DNA of 64,000 bases. Source: JAPKZH01 sp963715635. Lineage in GTDB: Bacteria > Acidobacteriota > Aminicenantia > Aminicenantales > UBA4085. The notes beneath the pieces are model-generated. The model made no database searches and had not been told where the DNA came from. It worked only from the letters and a program-made list of their open reading frames with translations. Numbering within the stretch: position 1 is the first letter of the stretch; each line of letters opens with the position of its first letter. Shown here one piece after another: positions 29,075-38,485 of this stretch. The translations under genes and the position numbers were made by a program. The stretch spans positions 3,224,001-3,288,000 of the forward strand of contig OY970261.1 in NCBI GenBank assembly GCA_963715635.1. Direction: 5' to 3'.

Positions 29075-30865
29075 CTAGGGTTTGCGTTTGAATACGATCT
29101 TGCCATCGACGATGGTATACATGACCTTAGCGTTTAGGATATCTTCCGGCGGGATTTTGAGAAGGTTGCGGTCAAAGATTGTCAAGTCGGCCAGTTTGCC
29201 GGTTTCCAGAGACCCGCGAATGTTATCTTCGAACGCGGCAAAGGCGTTGTTGATCGTATAGGCCTTAATCGCGTCTTCGATGGAAATTCTCTGTTCCGGG
29301 AACCACCCGCCTTCGGGCGTGCCCTTCAATGTCTTCCGGGTCACAGCGGCATAAATCAAATATTTCGGCTCCATATAGTAGAGCGCAGCGCTCGTTCCGG
29401 GCCAATCCGAGCCAAAACTGAGCCGGGCGCCATTGTCTAAGAGAGATTTGAATGCGTAGGCCCCTTTGCTCCGCTCATGTCCGATCCTCTCTTCCATCCA
29501 GCGCATGTCATCCGATATATGATAAGGATTGACCTCGGCGATGACATTCAAGGCCTTAAAGCGCGGGAAATCCTGGGGCCGGATGACCTGGGCATGGATG
29601 ACCCGGAACCCCTTCAAATCGATGCCCAGCTCACGTTTCAACCGTTCAAAGAGGTCAAGCATCTCCGCGACACCGCGGTCCCCGATGGCATGGACGTTCG
29701 GAACAAAGCCGGCGTCCAGGCCTATCTTGATGAGGTTATACATCTTTTCCATGTTCCCGACTTTGAACTCGGGGTCGTCAGACGTATGCACCCGCCAATG
29801 GCCGTAATTCTGGGGCTGGTCGCTATAGGGTTCGAAGAACAGGGCGCCGTGAGTTCCCATGATTCCGTCGATATAGCCCTTCAAGGCGCCGTAGCGGAGC
29901 CAAGAGCTCTTTTGCTTTGTCTTGGGATGCAGGCCCATGGTGAAGCCGTCCGCTTTCAGTTTGGCGCCCAAAGAGAGATCGGGCCGAAGCCAGACGCGGC
30001 AGGTCAGCTCTTTTCCTTCTTCAAGCTCGATGAACCGCTGGGTCTGCTCGGGGGTGGAAACATCGTGGATCTCGGTGATTCCGGCTTCCCTGAGGGCTCG
30101 GAGGGCCGCACGATTTTCATCGAGCTCGCGCTCATGAGACTTTGGCTTACGCGCTTTCGACAGGACATCAAAAGCAGGAGAAGGACGGAAGATGATTCCC
30201 GTGGGCTCGCCATTCGGGCCGATCTCCATTCCGGCCAGCTTCTTTTTCTCCAGTCCGGCTTCTTTAAGGGCTGCCGTGTTCACCAGCCACTCTTTATAAT
30301 CAAACCGGCAGAGAAAGCAGGGATGGTTGGGCGAGATCTCGTCGATCATCCGCCGGTTCGGCCGCCAGGGAGCTTTCTTTTCCCTCGCTGCCTGACCGGA
30401 ATCGCCCAAGGCCCATTCCTCATAAGCGCCCCACAGCCCTCCGGTGATCCACTCGCCCTCTTCGAGCAGGTTGACAACTCTTTGAATCTCTTTTCGCAGG
30501 CCGCTTTCATCCGATACGGTCATCAGGTTCGCCCCCTCGATCAAGGCACCGGCCGCCGCGAAATGGACATGGCCATCGATAATCCCGGGCAGGACAAATT
30601 TTCCTCCAAGGTCGATAGCGACTGTTTTTTCGCCGATAAATTTCTTGGCGTCTCTATCCTTTTGGCAGACGGCCGTGATCTTGTTCCCGGTGATGACCAG
30701 GGCCCTGGCTTGCGGGAACGCCGGGTTGACCGTATAGACATCGCCATCAAAAAGAACGAGGCTGGCCGGCGCGGGCTTTTTCCCACACCCCATCATGCCA
30801 GCGGCGATCAACCCGCATAAAACGAATTTGAATGTCTGAGATTTTACTTTGAGACAAGAGCGCAT
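29075..30865 (-). CDS. Lipoprotein amidohydrolase of the YtcJ-like (amidohydrolase 3) family
   Basis: 596 residues from ATG 30865, set by GGGAGG and by the lipoprotein signal that follows (lipobox GMMGC, Cys27); the frame further upstream crosses the promoter. Metal-dependent hydrolase fold: an N-terminal beta-sandwich, HVHFAAAG with the first metal His pair, later His in NVHAIGDRG, and GSDWPG with the catalytic Asp. YtcJ-like enzymes hydrolyse amide bonds of varied substrates; the substrate here is unknown. Membrane anchoring suggests work on an imported or envelope compound. Confidence 0.88.
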   Translation of the reverse strand: MRSCLKVKSQTFKFVLCGLIAAGMMGCGKKPAPASLVLFDGDVYTVNPAFPQARALVITGNKITAVCQKDRDAKKFIGEKTVAIDLGGKFVLPGIIDGHVHFAAAGALIEGANLMTVSDESGLRKEIQRVVNLLEEGEWITGGLWGAYEEWALGDSGQAAREKKAPWRPNRRMIDEISPNHPCFLCRFDYKEWLVNTAALKEAGLEKKKLAGMEIGPNGEPTGIIFRPSPAFDVLSKARKPKSHERELDENRAALRALREAGITEIHDVSTPEQTQRFIELEEGKELTCRVWLRPDLSLGAKLKADGFTMGLHPKTKQKSSWLRYGALKGYIDGIMGTHGALFFEPYSDQPQNYGHWRVHTSDDPEFKVGNMEKMYNLIKIGLDAGFVPNVHAIGDRGVAEMLDLFERLKRELGIDLKGFRVIHAQVIRPQDFPRFKALNVIAEVNPYHISDDMRWMEERIGHERSKGAYAFKSLLDNGARLSFGSDWPGTSAALYYMEPKYLIYAAVTRKTLKGTPEGGWFPEQRISIEDAIKAYTINNAFAAFEDNIRGSLETGKLADLTIFDRNLLKIPPEDILNAKVMYTIVDGKIVFKRKP

Positions 30866-30917
30866 GAATCCTCCCTTCAAAGAGAACCGGCAATCTATTC
30901 GTAGCACCGAAAATACG

Positions 30918-30946
30918 ATTATATTTTTGATTAGTCCAACTGTCAA
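30918..30946 (-). promoter_or_regulatory. Fully consensus sigma70 promoter of the amidohydrolase gene
   Basis: Minus strand TTGACA (30946-30941), exactly 17 bp, TATAAT (30923-30918). Start of transcription near 30911, leaving a 46-nt leader with GGGAGG before ATG 30865. Confidence 0.85.
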
Positions 30947-31101
30947 AAAATCTTTGGGATGAAATTGTGGGGTGGGGAGTGCTCGCCGGGGGCGTTGAGG
31001 GCACGTCCGTGACAGGAGCCGTGATTCTCATTTGAAATCGCAGCCGGATTTGAGATATATAAGTATTGTTTTGTCCAAAGATCATGCCTCAAGGAGGACT
31101 C

Positions 31102-33501
31102 ATGAACAAGCGTTTCGCCATCTTGTCTGTCGTCTTTGTTTTGCTCCTGTGTTTTGTCGGATTCGCCCAGGAGCCTTATAAGCTGCCGCCCAAGGATGTC
31201 GTCAACATCCTTGATGCGCCGCCGACGCCGCGCGTCTCGATGAGCCCCACCCGCGACCTGATGCTTCTCATCGAATCCGAATCCATGCCCGCCATCGCCT
31301 ATATCTCTCAGCCGATGTACCGAATCGCCGGCATCCGCATCACTCCCATGAACAACAGCCTCCAGGTCTTGTCATTCAACACCAGTCTGACACTCAAGAA
31401 AATCAAGGACGGGACGACCAAGAAGATCGCCCTTCCGGCTGGCATCAAGTTCACGGCCCCCCGCTGGTCGGCCGACGGGCAATATGTCGTTTTCACGCGC
31501 TACCTGGACAACGGCGTCGAGCTCTGGTCCTTGAGCATTGCCGCCGGAGAGGCCAAGGCGCTTACCCCGGCAACGCTCAACATGGTCGTCGGAGGGGGCA
31601 TCGTCTGGACGCCGGACAACCGGCACGTCTTCATCCATATGATCCCCGAAGGCCGGGGCAAAGAGCCCGAAGCGCCCCGCGTCCCGATCGGCCCCAATGC
31701 CCAGGTCTCCTCGGGCAAAGCGACAAAGGTCGCCACCTACGAGGATCTTCTCAAGACTCCTTACGACGAAAAGTTGTTCGATTATTACGCCACGAGCCAG
31801 ATCGTCGAGGTCGATATCACGAGCGGCCAAGCGCGCAAGATCGCCGAACTGGGGATCTTCACCAGCGTCAACCCATCGCCGGACAGTAATTATCTTCTGG
31901 TGACGCATGTGAAGAAACCATACTCCTACAGCCTGCCGTTTTCGGGCTTCGCCCGTTCTTATGAGATCTGGACCAAGAACGGCGAAATGGTCAAAGTTTT
32001 CGCCGACCTTCCCCCGAATGAAGGCGTTCCGATGAACGGCGTTCCGACCGGACCGCGCAACCTCGACTGGCAGCCGCTCAAACCGGCCACGCTCATCTGG
32101 ACCGAAGCGCTGGACGGCGGCGATCCTGAGAAGCAGGTCCCCTTCCGGGACAAGTTCGTGGTCCTGCCGGCACCGTTCACCGGGGACCCGAAAGAGGTCC
32201 TCAGACTTCAGCACCGCGCCGGCGGAATGATGTGGTTCTCCGCCCCCGGCCTGGCTTTCGCTTCGGAATCCAATTGGCGGAAGAGATGGAGAACAACCTA
32301 TTTGGTGGATATCGACCATCCGCAAGTCGCTCCCAAGATATTTTTCGACCTGAGCACCCAGGACCAGTACAACGACCCTGGCTCCCCTGTGTTGACCGAG
32401 ACGAAGACGGGCGACCGACTGGTACTCCAGGACAAGGATTGGATCTATCTCTCCGGTACGGGCTCTTCGCCCCAAGGCGACCACCCATTCCTGGACAGGA
32501 TGAACCTTAAGACGATGAAAAAGGATCGTCTATTCCAGTGCAAAGACCCCAACTATGAGACGTTCATCGACTTCGACGGGAACTCTCGCGACCGGATCTT
32601 CATTAGCTCCGAATCCAAGACCGAGCCCCCGAACTATTACCTCTTCGACCTCAAGACGAAGAAAAAGCTGGCCCTGACCGATTTCAAGGATCCGGCGCCC
32701 CAACTCACGAAGATGAGAAAAGAGCTGATCAAATACAAACGGGACGACGGTGTCAACCTCTCGGGCACGCTCTATCTCCCGCCCGACTACAAGGACGGGA
32801 CGCGCCTGCCCATCGTCATCTGGGCCTACCCATACGAATACAGCGACGCCGGCACGGCCGGCCAGGTCCGAGGCTCGGTGAACCGGTTCACGTTCTTCCG
32901 CGGCACATCGCAGCTCTTCTTCGTGACGCAGGGCTACGCCCTCCTCGACAACGCCACAATGCCGGTCATCGGCGATCCCAAGACCATGAACGATACCTAC
33001 GTCAAACAGATTGTGGCCAGCGCCAAGGCCGCCATCGACAAGCTCGACCAAATGGGCGTCGGAGACAGAAAGCGGGTCGGCGTCGGGGGGCACAGCTACG
33101 GCGCTTTCATGACCGCGAACTTGCTCGCCCACTGTGACCTGTTCGCGGCCGGCATCGCCCGGAGCGGCGCCTACAACCGCACCCTCACGCCGTTCGGCTT
33201 CCAAAGCGAGCGCCGGACGCTGTGGGAAGCGAAAGAGACGTATATGAATATGTCGCCGTTTATGTTCGCAGACCAGATCAAGGCGCCGATCCTCATGATC
33301 CACGGCGAAGCGGATAATAACTCCGGCACCTTCCCCATCCAGTCCGAAAGGCTGTTCGCGGCGCTCAAGGGGTTTGGCGCCACGGCCCGGCTGGTCATGC
33401 TTCCCAACGAAAGCCACGGCTATAGTGCCCGGGAATCCGTCCTCCATGTGCTGGCAGAGATGCTTGAGTGGTTCGATAAATACGTGAAGAATAGAAAATG
33501 A
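31102..33501 (+). CDS. Secreted S9 family peptidase, first of a coupled pair
   Basis: 799 residues. ATG 31102 follows AAGGAGG; signal peptide 1-22 (VGFAQ). A beta-propeller (about 60-530) precedes the alpha/beta hydrolase (about 560-799): GHSYGAF with nucleophile Ser665, Asp in HGEADNNSG and His in NESHGYS. The arrangement resembles glutamyl endopeptidase or acylaminoacyl peptidase-like S9 members with a NNSG near the Asp. The stop overlaps the next start (ATGA), so both peptidases are made together, likely for periplasmic peptide breakdown. Confidence 0.88.
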   Translation: MNKRFAILSVVFVLLLCFVGFAQEPYKLPPKDVVNILDAPPTPRVSMSPTRDLMLLIESESMPAIAYISQPMYRIAGIRITPMNNSLQVLSFNTSLTLKKIKDGTTKKIALPAGIKFTAPRWSADGQYVVFTRYLDNGVELWSLSIAAGEAKALTPATLNMVVGGGIVWTPDNRHVFIHMIPEGRGKEPEAPRVPIGPNAQVSSGKATKVATYEDLLKTPYDEKLFDYYATSQIVEVDITSGQARKIAELGIFTSVNPSPDSNYLLVTHVKKPYSYSLPFSGFARSYEIWTKNGEMVKVFADLPPNEGVPMNGVPTGPRNLDWQPLKPATLIWTEALDGGDPEKQVPFRDKFVVLPAPFTGDPKEVLRLQHRAGGMMWFSAPGLAFASESNWRKRWRTTYLVDIDHPQVAPKIFFDLSTQDQYNDPGSPVLTETKTGDRLVLQDKDWIYLSGTGSSPQGDHPFLDRMNLKTMKKDRLFQCKDPNYETFIDFDGNSRDRIFISSESKTEPPNYYLFDLKTKKKLALTDFKDPAPQLTKMRKELIKYKRDDGVNLSGTLYLPPDYKDGTRLPIVIWAYPYEYSDAGTAGQVRGSVNRFTFFRGTSQLFFVTQGYALLDNATMPVIGDPKTMNDTYVKQIVASAKAAIDKLDQMGVGDRKRVGVGGHSYGAFMTANLLAHCDLFAAGIARSGAYNRTLTPFGFQSERRTLWEAKETYMNMSPFMFADQIKAPILMIHGEADNNSGTFPIQSERLFAALKGFGATARLVMLPNESHGYSARESVLHVLAEMLEWFDKYVKNRK

Positions 33502-36128
33502 GGATGTGGAGAAGAAATCCTTTCCGCAATATATTGGCCGCAGCGGCGCTGACAGCTTGTTGGCTGCTTGCCGCGAGCTTCGGGCAGGAAGGGACCCGTG
33601 AACAGGTCATCGATGCCTGGCTCGCGCTCGGCCCGTTTCTTGAGCCCTGGCCGGCCTTCCACAGTGATAAGCAAAAAGGGTTTGGGGCTGAGGATCTTCT
33701 TAAATTTGAAGAAATCGACATAACTTCCCTAAGGCCGAAAGCCGGAAGGTCTCTCCAATGGCTGGACGGGACGGCGGTCGCCTGGAAAGAAATCAAAACC
33801 GGAGAAAAAGGGGTGGGACTCACCGCCCAGCCGGCCGCCCTTTCCACCGCCTATTTGGGCGCCTATATCGAAGTCTCACGATGGATACGCACGCGGATCA
33901 CCGTGACAAGCCTACAGTTGATTCAGGTGTATCTAGATGGGAAGCTCATTGCGACAAAGTCAAAAGCGGACAAGCCCGAAAAGACAGGGGCAACGAACGG
34001 CGAAGGAAAAGTTGCGGCGGACGCCAAGCTGGAAACGGGAAAACATGTTTTCATCATAAAAACGGTCTATGATCCTGAATTCCGGACGGACTGGAGGGTT
34101 AAAGCTTCTTTCGAAATCGCGGAAAAATATGCCTCGCCCGGCCTCCAATTCTCCCTGCTCCCCGAAGGCAGGATAACCCTCAGGCATCTTTTCGACAGTC
34201 CCAAGCCTGCCGGTATATCTATCTCGCCCGACGGAACCCTTGTCGCCCTCACCATCAGCCAATCCTTGCCTCCGAGCGATGACTCGGAATCCTGGTTAGA
34301 GCTCTATGAGGTCCAGAGCGGGCGGCTTGTCCAAACCTACCGAGGAGGCCAGACCGTCTCGAATGTAAACTGGGCACCGGCCGGCAAAAAATTCACTTAT
34401 GTCATCTATGACAAATCCGGTGGCTCGATTTGGCTGGCGGACTTGGAGGCCGGAACCTCGACACCCCTGCTCAGAAATATCAAGAATCTGGGAAGCCACA
34501 CCTGGTCGCCCGACGGGACATTCCTCGTATTTTCCGTAACAGAAGAAGGCGAGAAGGACTCCGATAACGCTAAAAGATATCAAACGCTCGAAGACCGGCA
34601 GCCGGGCTGGAGAAACAGGAGCTACCTCTACAAGCTGACGCTAACCGACCGGCTCCGGCGAAAATTGACGGCCGGAGAGCTTTCCACCAATTTGAACGCC
34701 GTCAGCCCGGACGGGACAAAATTCCTCTTTTCGCGGACGGTTGTCGACTACGCGGAGAGGCCATATTCTAAAACGGAGCTGTATTTTCTCGATTTGGCGA
34801 CGCTCAAGGAGGAACTCGTCTGGAAAGGCAAATGGTTCACGAGGGCAGAATGGAGCCCGGATGGGAAAAAGCTGCTCTTCCTCGGCGGACCTTCACTGTT
34901 CGGGGTTCTCGGGGTCAATGTGGCCAAGGGCCTTGTCCCCAACGAATACGACACCCAGGCCTATCTATATGACATCGCCGCCAAGAGGGCCGAAGCCATA
35001 ACTCGAGATTTCGACCCCTCCATCAGCCAAGCTTTTCGGGTGAATCTGGGCGATACCATCTATTTCACGACGACCGACCGGTCCTTCGCCCATATTTATG
35101 AATACAGTCTCAAGAGGAAAGCATTCGCCCTAATCGAAAGCGGCGTGGAATCTGTGGACCAAATAGACGTCGCCCAAACAAAGCCCGTCGGGGCATTTAT
35201 CGGGTCGGGGCCGACCGCTCCTGCCAAGGCGTACCTTTTGGATTTAAATAAGAAGGAAGCGCGCCTCCTCAGAGATCCCAGCAAAAATGAATATGCCGAC
35301 GTCCGATTCGGCCGGGTCGAGCCCTGGAGCTTCAAAAACAAGAAAGGGACCGAGATTGAGGGCTATATCTTCTATCCGCCGGACTTTGGCCCCGCCAAGA
35401 AGTATCCCTGCATCGTCAATTATTATGGAGGGACAACCCCGACCACCCGCAACTTCGGCGAGCGCTATCCGAAAAGCTACTATGCAGCCCTGGGCTACGT
35501 CGTGTACGTGCTCCAGCCCAGCGGCGCCATCGGCTTCGGGCAGAACTTCTCCGCCCTCCATGTGAACGACTGGGGGACGATCGTCGCCGACGAGATCATC
35601 GACGGCGTCAAGAAATTTCTGTTGGCCCATCCTTTTGTCGAGTCCAAGCGCGTCGGCTGTATTGGCGCGTCCTACGGGGGCTTCATGACCATGCTTATCC
35701 TGACGAGAACCAATATCTTTGCGTCGGCCATCGCCCATGCCGGTATCAGCTCCATCTCCAGCTACTGGGGGGAAGGCTATTGGGGATACTCCTACAGCGC
35801 CGTCGCCACGGCCGATAGCTTTCCCTGGAATCGAAAAGACATCTACGTCAACCAGAGTCCTTTATTCAACGCTGACAAGATCACGACGCCGCTCCTGCTT
35901 CTTCATGGCACGGTAGACACGAACGTCCCTCCGGGTGAGAGCGCACAACTTTTCACAGCCCTCAAGTTACTGGGAAGGGAAGTCGAATATATCCAGTTCT
36001 TTGACCAAAACCACCAGATCCTGACATATAACAAGAAAATCCTCTGGACAAAGACGATCATGGCCTGGTTCGACCGCTGGCTCAAGGGCCAACCCGAATG
36101 GTGGTCTGATCTCTATGCGAACAAATAG
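33498..36128 (+). CDS. Secreted S9 family peptidase with an added N-terminal domain
   Basis: 876 residues. Signal peptide (about 1-29, AASFGQ), then a 180-residue beta-rich domain (AWLALGPFLEPWPAF onward) not usual in S9 enzymes, a beta-propeller with WSPDG/WAPAGK repeats (about 230-600), and a hydrolase domain: GASYGGF with Ser725, Asp in LHGTVDTNVPPG and His in DQNHQIL. The N-terminal domain may bind ligand or partner. Start overlaps the upstream stop by 4 bp. A strong terminator follows the gene. Confidence 0.87.
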   Translation: MRMWRRNPFRNILAAAALTACWLLAASFGQEGTREQVIDAWLALGPFLEPWPAFHSDKQKGFGAEDLLKFEEIDITSLRPKAGRSLQWLDGTAVAWKEIKTGEKGVGLTAQPAALSTAYLGAYIEVSRWIRTRITVTSLQLIQVYLDGKLIATKSKADKPEKTGATNGEGKVAADAKLETGKHVFIIKTVYDPEFRTDWRVKASFEIAEKYASPGLQFSLLPEGRITLRHLFDSPKPAGISISPDGTLVALTISQSLPPSDDSESWLELYEVQSGRLVQTYRGGQTVSNVNWAPAGKKFTYVIYDKSGGSIWLADLEAGTSTPLLRNIKNLGSHTWSPDGTFLVFSVTEEGEKDSDNAKRYQTLEDRQPGWRNRSYLYKLTLTDRLRRKLTAGELSTNLNAVSPDGTKFLFSRTVVDYAERPYSKTELYFLDLATLKEELVWKGKWFTRAEWSPDGKKLLFLGGPSLFGVLGVNVAKGLVPNEYDTQAYLYDIAAKRAEAITRDFDPSISQAFRVNLGDTIYFTTTDRSFAHIYEYSLKRKAFALIESGVESVDQIDVAQTKPVGAFIGSGPTAPAKAYLLDLNKKEARLLRDPSKNEYADVRFGRVEPWSFKNKKGTEIEGYIFYPPDFGPAKKYPCIVNYYGGTTPTTRNFGERYPKSYYAALGYVVYVLQPSGAIGFGQNFSALHVNDWGTIVADEIIDGVKKFLLAHPFVESKRVGCIGASYGGFMTMLILTRTNIFASAIAHAGISSISSYWGEGYWGYSYSAVATADSFPWNRKDIYVNQSPLFNADKITTPLLLLHGTVDTNVPPGESAQLFTALKLLGREVEYIQFFDQNHQILTYNKKILWTKTIMAWFDRWLKGQPEWWSDLYANK

Positions 36129-36183
36129 ACACTTTTCCACAAAAGTTGTGCATAAGGTTGTGGAAAAACCGCAAGTGTTTTTT
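36129..36183 (+). terminator. Intrinsic terminator after the S9 peptidase pair
   Basis: Nested stem: ACACTT (36129-36134) with AAGTGT (36173-36178) outside and TTTTCCACAA (36133-36142) with TTGTGGAAAA (36158-36167) inside, then six T at 36178-36183. Confidence 0.75.
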
Positions 36184-36266
36184 CCTAACACGCAGCAAGA
36201 CAAAAAGTTTGCGGAGTTTGCACAAGTTTTGGGCGACTCCGCGGCCCGGGCCGAAAGGAAAGAGTT

Positions 36267-37124
36267 ATGAAACGAAGAACTCGTTATTTTTTGAGCTTAA
36301 CACTCATCCTGATCGTCAGCTGGATCACGAACGAAGGTCTATTCGGTCAATCATCCTTCAAAATCCTGATCTCCAACGATGATGGCATCGAGGCGCCCGG
36401 GATCGCCGCCCTTTTTAAAAAACTTTCTGCCATCGCCTCGGTAACGGTCGCCGCCCCGGCCCAAAATTACACCGGCGTCGGCCATGGAATCACTTACCAA
36501 GACCCCATCATGGTCACGGAGTCACAGAGAAACGGGTGCAAGTGGTTCGCCATCAAAGCCCTGCCGGCCACGTGCGTTCGGCTGGCCCTCGAATCTCTGC
36601 TTGCCGAAAAGCCGAGCCTTGTCGTTTCGGGAATCAACAGAGGAGAAAACCTGGGAGTCGTCTCCTTTTATTCGGCGACGGTCGCCTGCGCTCGGGAGGC
36701 AGCCATCAAGGGTATTCCCGCAGTGGCAGTTTCCCTGGCAAGTGGGAAGACTATGGATTATGGACCGGCCGCCGATTTCATCGTTTCCCTGGTCCAGGAG
36801 CTTAAAGAAAAAGGCCTGAGGCCCGGATCGTTCCTGAATGTAAACGTTCCCAACTTGCCCGGGGACCAGGTCAAAGGCGTCCTGATCACGCGCCAGGACA
36901 TGCAGCCCTCCCAAGAATCTTATGAAAGACGGGTCAGCCCCAGCAAACAGATCTATTTCTGGAATATCTTCACAGACCTCGATCAGGCGCCGGAAAAGAC
37001 CGATGTCTGGGCGGTCAGAAACGGCTTTATTTCCATCTCTCCGTTTCAGCTTGACCAGACCGACCTCGAGGAATTGAAGGCACTGGAAAATTGGAATATT
37101 GCCAAAGGGAAGAAAAACGACTAA
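36267..37124 (+). CDS. surE: SurE-family 5'/3'-nucleotidase with a signal peptide
   Basis: 285 residues. A signal peptide (about 1-29) precedes the SurE fold: ISNDDGIEAPGI holds the Asp-Asp metal ligands, PAQNYTGVG the substrate loop, and VSGINRGENLG the conserved Asn motif. SurE enzymes remove phosphate from nucleoside monophosphates and are usually cytoplasmic; export points to nucleotide scavenging outside the inner membrane. GGAAAGAG precedes the ATG. Followed after 24 bp by a GyrI-like exported protein. Confidence 0.88.
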   Translation: MKRRTRYFLSLTLILIVSWITNEGLFGQSSFKILISNDDGIEAPGIAALFKKLSAIASVTVAAPAQNYTGVGHGITYQDPIMVTESQRNGCKWFAIKALPATCVRLALESLLAEKPSLVVSGINRGENLGVVSFYSATVACAREAAIKGIPAVAVSLASGKTMDYGPAADFIVSLVQELKEKGLRPGSFLNVNVPNLPGDQVKGVLITRQDMQPSQESYERRVSPSKQIYFWNIFTDLDQAPEKTDVWAVRNGFISISPFQLDQTDLEELKALENWNIAKGKKND

Positions 37125-37148
37125 ATAATAGGATAAGAGGAGAGAAAA

Positions 37149-37715
37149 ATGATGAAAAAAGCAAAATTCGTCTTTCTGGCAGCCGTTTTTATTTTAGCCA
37201 CGGCCATGACATCGGCCTATTCTCAGCAAACTGAGGCAACCACAAGCGTGAAGGTCCGAGAAAAAATCGAGCCCTTTTTCTACGCTTGCGTCACCCATAA
37301 GGGGCCGATCGAGGACATGCAAAGTGTCATCGGGACCTTGATGCAAAATATGCAAACCCAGAATCTTCTTCCGCCCATGGGACCAATGGTCGGGATCTTT
37401 TTCACCAGCCCGGGATTGACAAAAGCCGAGGATATGCAATGGGAGCTGGGGTTCCCTGTAACGTCCCAGGCTTTAGTCCAAAAACCGTTGGAATTGAAGC
37501 AGTGGAGTTACACCACGGTCGCGGTCTGTCTCCACGTCGGATCGTATGATAAAAGCGTGGAAACCATCAATAAAATCATGGAATGGATCAATGCCAACGG
37601 CTATACGGCCATCGGCCCGGTCATGGAACAGTACCAGGATATGGACCCCTCGAGCATCAGGCCGGAAAAATTAAAGACCGAAATCTGGGTCCCCTGTAAA
37701 AAAATCGGCAGTTAG
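37149..37715 (+). CDS. Exported GyrI-like (effector-binding domain) protein
   Basis: 188 residues. Signal peptide 1-25 (TSAYSQ), then a SHV-type domain as in GyrI and AraC effector-binding domains: YACVTHKGPIEDMQSVIG, a duplicated half beginning TTVAVCLHVGSYDK, and EIWVPCKK at the end, which closely matches the family terminal strand. Cytoplasmic relatives bind small amphipathic molecules or inhibit gyrase; an exported form probably binds a small ligand in the periplasm. Likely co-transcribed with surE. Confidence 0.78.
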   Translation: MMKKAKFVFLAAVFILATAMTSAYSQQTEATTSVKVREKIEPFFYACVTHKGPIEDMQSVIGTLMQNMQTQNLLPPMGPMVGIFFTSPGLTKAEDMQWELGFPVTSQALVQKPLELKQWSYTTVAVCLHVGSYDKSVETINKIMEWINANGYTAIGPVMEQYQDMDPSSIRPEKLKTEIWVPCKKIGS

Positions 37716-37727
37716 CCTCGGCCCTTC

Positions 37728-38465
37728 TCATTTTATCCAGCCGAGCGCGCTGAATTCGGGAAAACCGGGATGCGAAATTCCCCAGTAGGCGAAGAGAACC
37801 ACACTGATCAGGTAGCCCAACAGGAAAAACAAGAGCACGGGATTGGCATGCCTGCCTTTTTTGTTCTTAGAATAAAGCAGGAAGGCGGCGAGAGAACCGA
37901 GGATGGCGGCCGGAAACGTCAGGAGGACGGTTTGTCCTTCAATGCCGTTGCAGGAGTAAGTAAAACCGTAGAAGGCCGCGCCCAGACAGATCAAAAAGTA
38001 GTTTCCCTTGGCCAAAGCCGGAAAAGAAGTTGTTGAGGCCAGGACGATTAGGCCGACCGAGATGAGAGTCACGCCGCTATCCCATATGTAGTGGCTGATC
38101 ACTTCATCAAAAAGATAGGCTGCCCTGTAAACGAGCGTGCCGGGCTCCATCAGCCTGGACACAGAGTTGGACGGCAAATGGATGCCGTGTCCTTCGATAT
38201 AGAGAATCACTCCGATGATAAAAATGACCTTTGCCGCAATTTTCAACCCCCGAGAGGACACCGTCTCCGGCAGGTTCTTATTAACTTTTTGAAAAAGCGC
38301 CAGCGCAACCGGGATCACCGCCAACGGCGTCAAAAAATCCAGGGCATCGCCCCAAGTGATGGGATTTTTCCACATGCCCGAGATTAAAGCCGGCATGATC
38401 CCGAAAAAAGAGAAGAAAAGGCCGTAAAGGAAAAGCCAGAAGCTGACATTCCTGCGATCGCCCAT
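37728..38465 (-). CDS. Multi-span membrane protein of unknown function
   Basis: 245 residues from ATG 38465 (GAGAGG upstream). Six to seven hydrophobic segments, a loop after the third with EGHGIHLPSN, and one with YIWDSG. The His-rich loop and acidic residues might bind metal, but I recognise no family. It is the last gene of a five-gene minus operon (QueG-like, kinase, regulator, Omp85 barrel) and starts 20 bp after the barrel gene. Confidence 0.7.
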   Translation of the reverse strand: MGDRRNVSFWLFLYGLFFSFFGIMPALISGMWKNPITWGDALDFLTPLAVIPVALALFQKVNKNLPETVSSRGLKIAAKVIFIIGVILYIEGHGIHLPSNSVSRLMEPGTLVYRAAYLFDEVISHYIWDSGVTLISVGLIVLASTTSFPALAKGNYFLICLGAAFYGFTYSCNGIEGQTVLLTFPAAILGSLAAFLLYSKNKKGRHANPVLLFFLLGYLISVVLFAYWGISHPGFPEFSALGWIK

Positions 38466-38485
38466 GTGCGCCTCTCTCAAAACTG

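Noticed and set aside
29477..30820. Long open frame opposite the amidohydrolase (447 codons)
   Set aside because: Shadow of a GC-rich coding sequence; composition and repeats do not look like a protein, and the opposite strand has catalytic motifs.
31372..32484. Open frames opposite the S9 peptidases and DUF5916 gene (also 2201-3130 and 32530-33447)
   Set aside because: All lie fully inside well-supported genes on the other strand and show no domain.
36133..36167. DnaA-box-like TTTTCCACAA and TTGTGGAAAA pair as an origin element
   Set aside because: The two arms form the stem of a terminator followed by six T right after an operon; no other origin features are near.
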